A stretch of 8,491 nucleotides of DNA. Origin: CAIVAT01 sp037139855. Its GTDB lineage: Bacteria; Bacteroidota; Bacteroidia; Bacteroidales; FEN-979. A model generated the notes under the pieces. That model had not been told where the DNA came from and made no database searches. It worked only from the letters and a program-made list of their open reading frames with translations. Shown piece by piece: positions 6,214-8,491 of the stretch. Where the stretch lies: NCBI GenBank assembly GCA_037139855.1, contig JBAXFM010000230.1:1-8491 (forward strand), in the 5' to 3' direction. Numbering within the stretch: the stretch's first letter is position 1; each line of letters starts with the position of its first letter. Made by a program: the position numbers and the translations under genes.

Positions 6214-7296
6214 TTACCTTGTTTCAATACGAATTTCTGAAAGCGCTTTAACCGCACGGTCGGAGAAAAAGTCGCATGAGGGGAAGATGCGGAATTTGCC
6301 ACCATCTTTCTCATCTGCACAGGGTACGATAAGCACTTCTGCCTGGTCGCTGCGGTTCATGATTTCACTATAGGAATAAACTGACCGGTAACCATCTATT
6401 CCGGCACAAATAATCAATCCTGTTTGCAGATTATTCTTGTTAAATTTGGTTTTTCCCGACAGGTAATCCTTGAGGTACACTCCGGAAAACGGCTGTGTAC
6501 TATGAATTCCCCGGCCTTTCCCATAGAAAATCGTGTGAAGGGTCTCTGTCTGAAACGGGGGAGGCAAAGCGGTAAAATTGTCAACCTGGTCTTCCTCCAG
6601 AAAAATGTTGACTTTTTCCGAAAAAAGCGGACTGATCTCGCGGTTGACAATATAGTTTCGCGGATAGGATATTACTGTAATTTTTACCGGACTGGAAATG
6701 TTTCTTTCTGAAATCAGATCCTGCCCGATAACCAGTTTGCTCTCCAACGGCAAAGGCCAGAGATCTTTTGTTTTGCTGGGAACGATGCGCATTACTTCGG
6801 TGGCGATGATCGTATTGTGCAAAACATTGGGGTAATAGATCTCTCCCCAGCTTAACACAACCTTTTCGCCCTTGTTGTTTTCAATTTCAACAAAAAGATC
6901 AATGATCGGACGAAAATCAGCCGCATTTTTTTTCTTCAATATCCGGTCCTTCAGTATATCGAACAAGGAATATCCATCATACCGGTAGGCTCCGACGAAC
7001 TGGTTGCCGGTATCATTTTTCAACAACGCTTCCTTTACAATGACCGAACGTTTGGTGAGTGTTGAAAAGTCGACCATCCCGGGATTTTCAATCTCACCGC
7101 CAATATAGAGATCATTTACCGGAAGCAGGTAGGTTTCCTCGTTGTCGTAGAAGTTGTTGTTCCGGTCGGCTTTATCCGGAATAACCTGTGTGGCAGTGTT
7201 GAGACTGGTCTTGTTTTTCAATTGATCTTCTGTTTTCTGGGCGTAAGCAGATGGCAAAAATAGTGCTAATAGCAGCATGCCGGCGAGTTTTTTCAT
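6214..7296 (-). CDS. Exported protein with two degenerate sulfite-oxidase-fold (molybdopterin oxidoreductase-like) domains
   Basis: This 360-residue protein starts with ATG at 7294-7296. Residues 1-19 are a Sec signal peptide ending SAYA before Gln20, and there is no lipobox Cys, so a periplasmic location is likely. The mature part looks like two similar halves. Half one (about 60-205) has LYIGGEIENPGMVD, then YDGYSLFDIL (106-115) and VEIENNKGEKVVLSWGEI (136-153). Half two (about 206-360) has FSGVYLKDYL (270-279), then LIICAGIDGYRSVYSYSEI (294-312). The series 'G-x-x-L-x-D-x-L ... DGY-x-x-x-(F/Y)S-x-x-E' is characteristic of the oxidoreductase molybdopterin-binding fold of sulfite oxidase and YedY/MsrP. 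The Mo-ligand Cys that in those enzymes precedes the G-x-x-L-x-D-x-L motif is not seen in either half; the only cysteines are 298, 326 and 341. I infer a non-enzymatic binding protein, or one with another cofactor. It sits 21 bp after the TonB receptor gene, so co-transcription is likely. The fold call is from motifs only. Confidence 0.68.
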   Translation of the reverse strand: MKKLAGMLLLALFLPSAYAQKTEDQLKNKTSLNTATQVIPDKADRNNNFYDNEETYLLPVNDLYIGGEIENPGMVDFSTLTKRSVIVKEALLKNDTGNQFVGAYRYDGYSLFDILKDRILKKKNAADFRPIIDLFVEIENNKGEKVVLSWGEIYYPNVLHNTIIATEVMRIVPSKTKDLWPLPLESKLVIGQDLISERNISSPVKITVISYPRNYIVNREISPLFSEKVNIFLEEDQVDNFTALPPPFQTETLHTIFYGKGRGIHSTQPFSGVYLKDYLSGKTKFNKNNLQTGLIICAGIDGYRSVYSYSEIMNRSDQAEVLIVPCADEKDGGKFRIFPSCDFFSDRAVKALSEIRIETR

Positions 7297-7317
7297 AATA
7301 GTTTTGTATCTGGTTAA

Positions 7318-8491
7318 TTATAAAGTTGCGGTTATTTCAAGAGTGATCATTCTGCCGGGACTTTGCTGGAGCCGGTCATCAATGAATCGTTCATCAAAAA
7401 TATTGTCGATGTTAATTCCTGTGGTCAGGCGCCCGAAAAAGGTGTGCCAGAGCCTGCCTCCAATGGTTTGGTATGCAGGATACTTTGAAGTCAGCAAATA
7501 AGGATCCGTTTCGTTAACATCGTTGATGTAGCGCTCCCCGGTATATTTCCAAAGAAGGTTAACGTTTACAATTTTGTTTTTGACCGTGATCCCGGCCGAG
7601 GCTTTGTGCATGGGTACATCCGTGAGGTACTTGCCATTTAAATCCTTATCCACCGTGGTATCATTGGATTGAAAACTACTGATAACTGAATGATTAAAGG
7701 TGTAATTTGCAAACAACGACAGCCAGGGCCACGGATCAATGTCCATATCTAATTCAAACCCGGTAACTTCAACCCGGCTGATATTCTGTTTCATGAAAAC
7801 CGGTGTTCGTTTGTAGCCCATATTGACAGAATCTCCGGTACTTACGTAATACATAAAATTCCTGCCAATGGAGTAATACAGCGAGGGCGCAATATGAAGT
7901 TTTTTGAAAATGACTACATCTGCACCCACTTCGAAGTTGTCGAGAACTTCTGGCTTAAGCGCCGGATTTGCAATTTTAAACCCGTTTTGTATTTTGCCGG
8001 TCCTGCAAAGATCATCCAGGTTTGGCGCTCTGAAGCCTTGTGCAGCTGAAAAATAGATTCTTGTGCGGGGGGTAAAGCGGTATTGCAGGGATATCTTAGG
8101 GTCAATCTGGAACCACTGATTTCTGGGGAATAAACTATCCTGGTAGTCAACCAGATACTGAATTGAATAGGAAGGGTCGTCGATCCTGAAACTTCCATCG
8201 TGGAAAATCGCGGTATTCAAGCGTAACCCAAGGTTGAGCTGAAGTTTTTCATTCATCAGCCTGATCTCATCCTGGAGAAAAACCGCCCAGGTATCCATTT
8301 TCCCGGCATTGCTGATCAGGTCAGTCGAGGTATAGTAAATATCCTGGCCATCAACACTGCCATATTGATAATCAATTCCGGTAGTGAATGTGTTTGATTT
8401 TCCTGACGGAATAACGATATTCAGATTTGTGCCCCGGTCTGTTCTGTTTGATTTTACCAGGTACAGACTGTATTCAGCCTCTTTCATGTAT
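7318..8491 (-). CDS. TonB-dependent outer-membrane receptor, C-terminal barrel part (cut by window edge)
   Basis: The open frame runs off the right edge; the Met codon at 8485-8487 is internal, since the frame continues upstream (TAC codon at 8488-8490) and the sequence there is mid-barrel. About 390 residues are present, ending with TAA at 7318-7320. They show alternating amphipathic strands and the usual signposts of the receptor barrel: AAQGFRAPNLDDL, then NPALKPEVLDNFEVGAD, ISRVEVTGFELDMDI, LFANYTFNHS and, near the end, GINIDNIFDERFID. A complete receptor has about 600-800 residues, so the plug domain and TonB box lie outside the window. The style is that of CirA/BtuB-like metal-chelate or cofactor receptors rather than the much larger SusC type, and no SusD gene follows. 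The last residue is Leu, not the usual aromatic. The next gene, 21 bp downstream, encodes an exported SUOX-fold-like protein that may be its periplasmic partner. The transported substrate cannot be determined here. Confidence 0.92.
   Translation of the reverse strand, partial: YMKEAEYSLYLVKSNRTDRGTNLNIVIPSGKSNTFTTGIDYQYGSVDGQDIYYTSTDLISNAGKMDTWAVFLQDEIRLMNEKLQLNLGLRLNTAIFHDGSFRIDDPSYSIQYLVDYQDSLFPRNQWFQIDPKISLQYRFTPRTRIYFSAAQGFRAPNLDDLCRTGKIQNGFKIANPALKPEVLDNFEVGADVVIFKKLHIAPSLYYSIGRNFMYYVSTGDSVNMGYKRTPVFMKQNISRVEVTGFELDMDIDPWPWLSLFANYTFNHSVISSFQSNDTTVDKDLNGKYLTDVPMHKASAGITVKNKIVNVNLLWKYTGERYINDVNETDPYLLTSKYPAYQTIGGRLWHTFFGRLTTGINIDNIFDERFIDDRLQQSPGRMITLEITATL

Noticed and set aside
6240..6249. 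Perfect 10-bp palindrome AAAGCGCTTT near the convergent gene ends.
   Set aside because: It lies inside the coding sequence (Val-Lys-Ala-Leu), has no loop and no T tract, so it does not make a terminator; a chance palindrome or simple operator-like site cannot be told apart.
8485..8487. ATG as the start of a complete 389-residue protein.
   Set aside because: The frame stays open to the window edge and the first residues are already mid-barrel, with no signal peptide or plug domain, so the gene begins outside the window.

Overview
The window looks like a chromosomal segment of a Bacteroidota bacterium, probably an environmental member of the class Bacteroidia. Three things point there. One is a very large secreted protein ending in a type IX secretion (T9SS, Por system) C-terminal sorting domain. 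The second is tandem BACON-type repeats. The third is the presence of TAnnTTTG promoter elements of the Bacteroidota sigma factor, with no clear Shine-Dalgarno sequences. No RNA gene, CRISPR array, insertion sequence or phage gene was found. Genus-level assignment is not possible from the sequence alone.

Layout from left to right. (1) 4-630, minus: a 208-residue polytopic membrane protein with conserved His and Asp residues, resembling the YdjM/DUF457-type 'membrane-bound metal-dependent hydrolase' proteins. (2) 631-783: an intergenic stretch with a strong, nearly symmetric hairpin terminator (696-740) and a possible promoter for gene 1. (3) 784-5262, minus: a 1492-residue modular exported protein. 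Its order is signal peptide, a large N-terminal domain of unknown function, two fibronectin-III-like modules, a MAM/choice-of-anchor-J-like jelly-roll module, six BACON-like repeats and a T9SS sorting domain. (4) 5263-5521: a divergent promoter region. (5) 5522-6208, plus: a soluble 228-residue protein that I do not recognise. (6) 6214-7296, minus: a 360-residue exported protein that appears to carry two degenerate sulfite-oxidase-type (molybdopterin oxidoreductase fold) domains. (7) 7318-8491, minus, cut by the window edge: the C-terminal beta-barrel part of a TonB-dependent outer-membrane receptor.

Genes 6 and 7 lie 21 bp apart on one strand, with the receptor upstream, and are almost certainly co-transcribed. 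They suggest an outer-membrane import system in which the periplasmic partner is a cofactor-less or repurposed SUOX-fold protein rather than a SusD-type lipoprotein. This is the best candidate here for an undescribed system. The giant T9SS protein is most simply read as a surface-attached or released adhesin or binding protein. Its near-identical repeats have kept their protein sequence while silent sites have diverged heavily. The orphan gene at 5522 is divergent from it and convergent with the receptor operon, and nothing ties it functionally to either.
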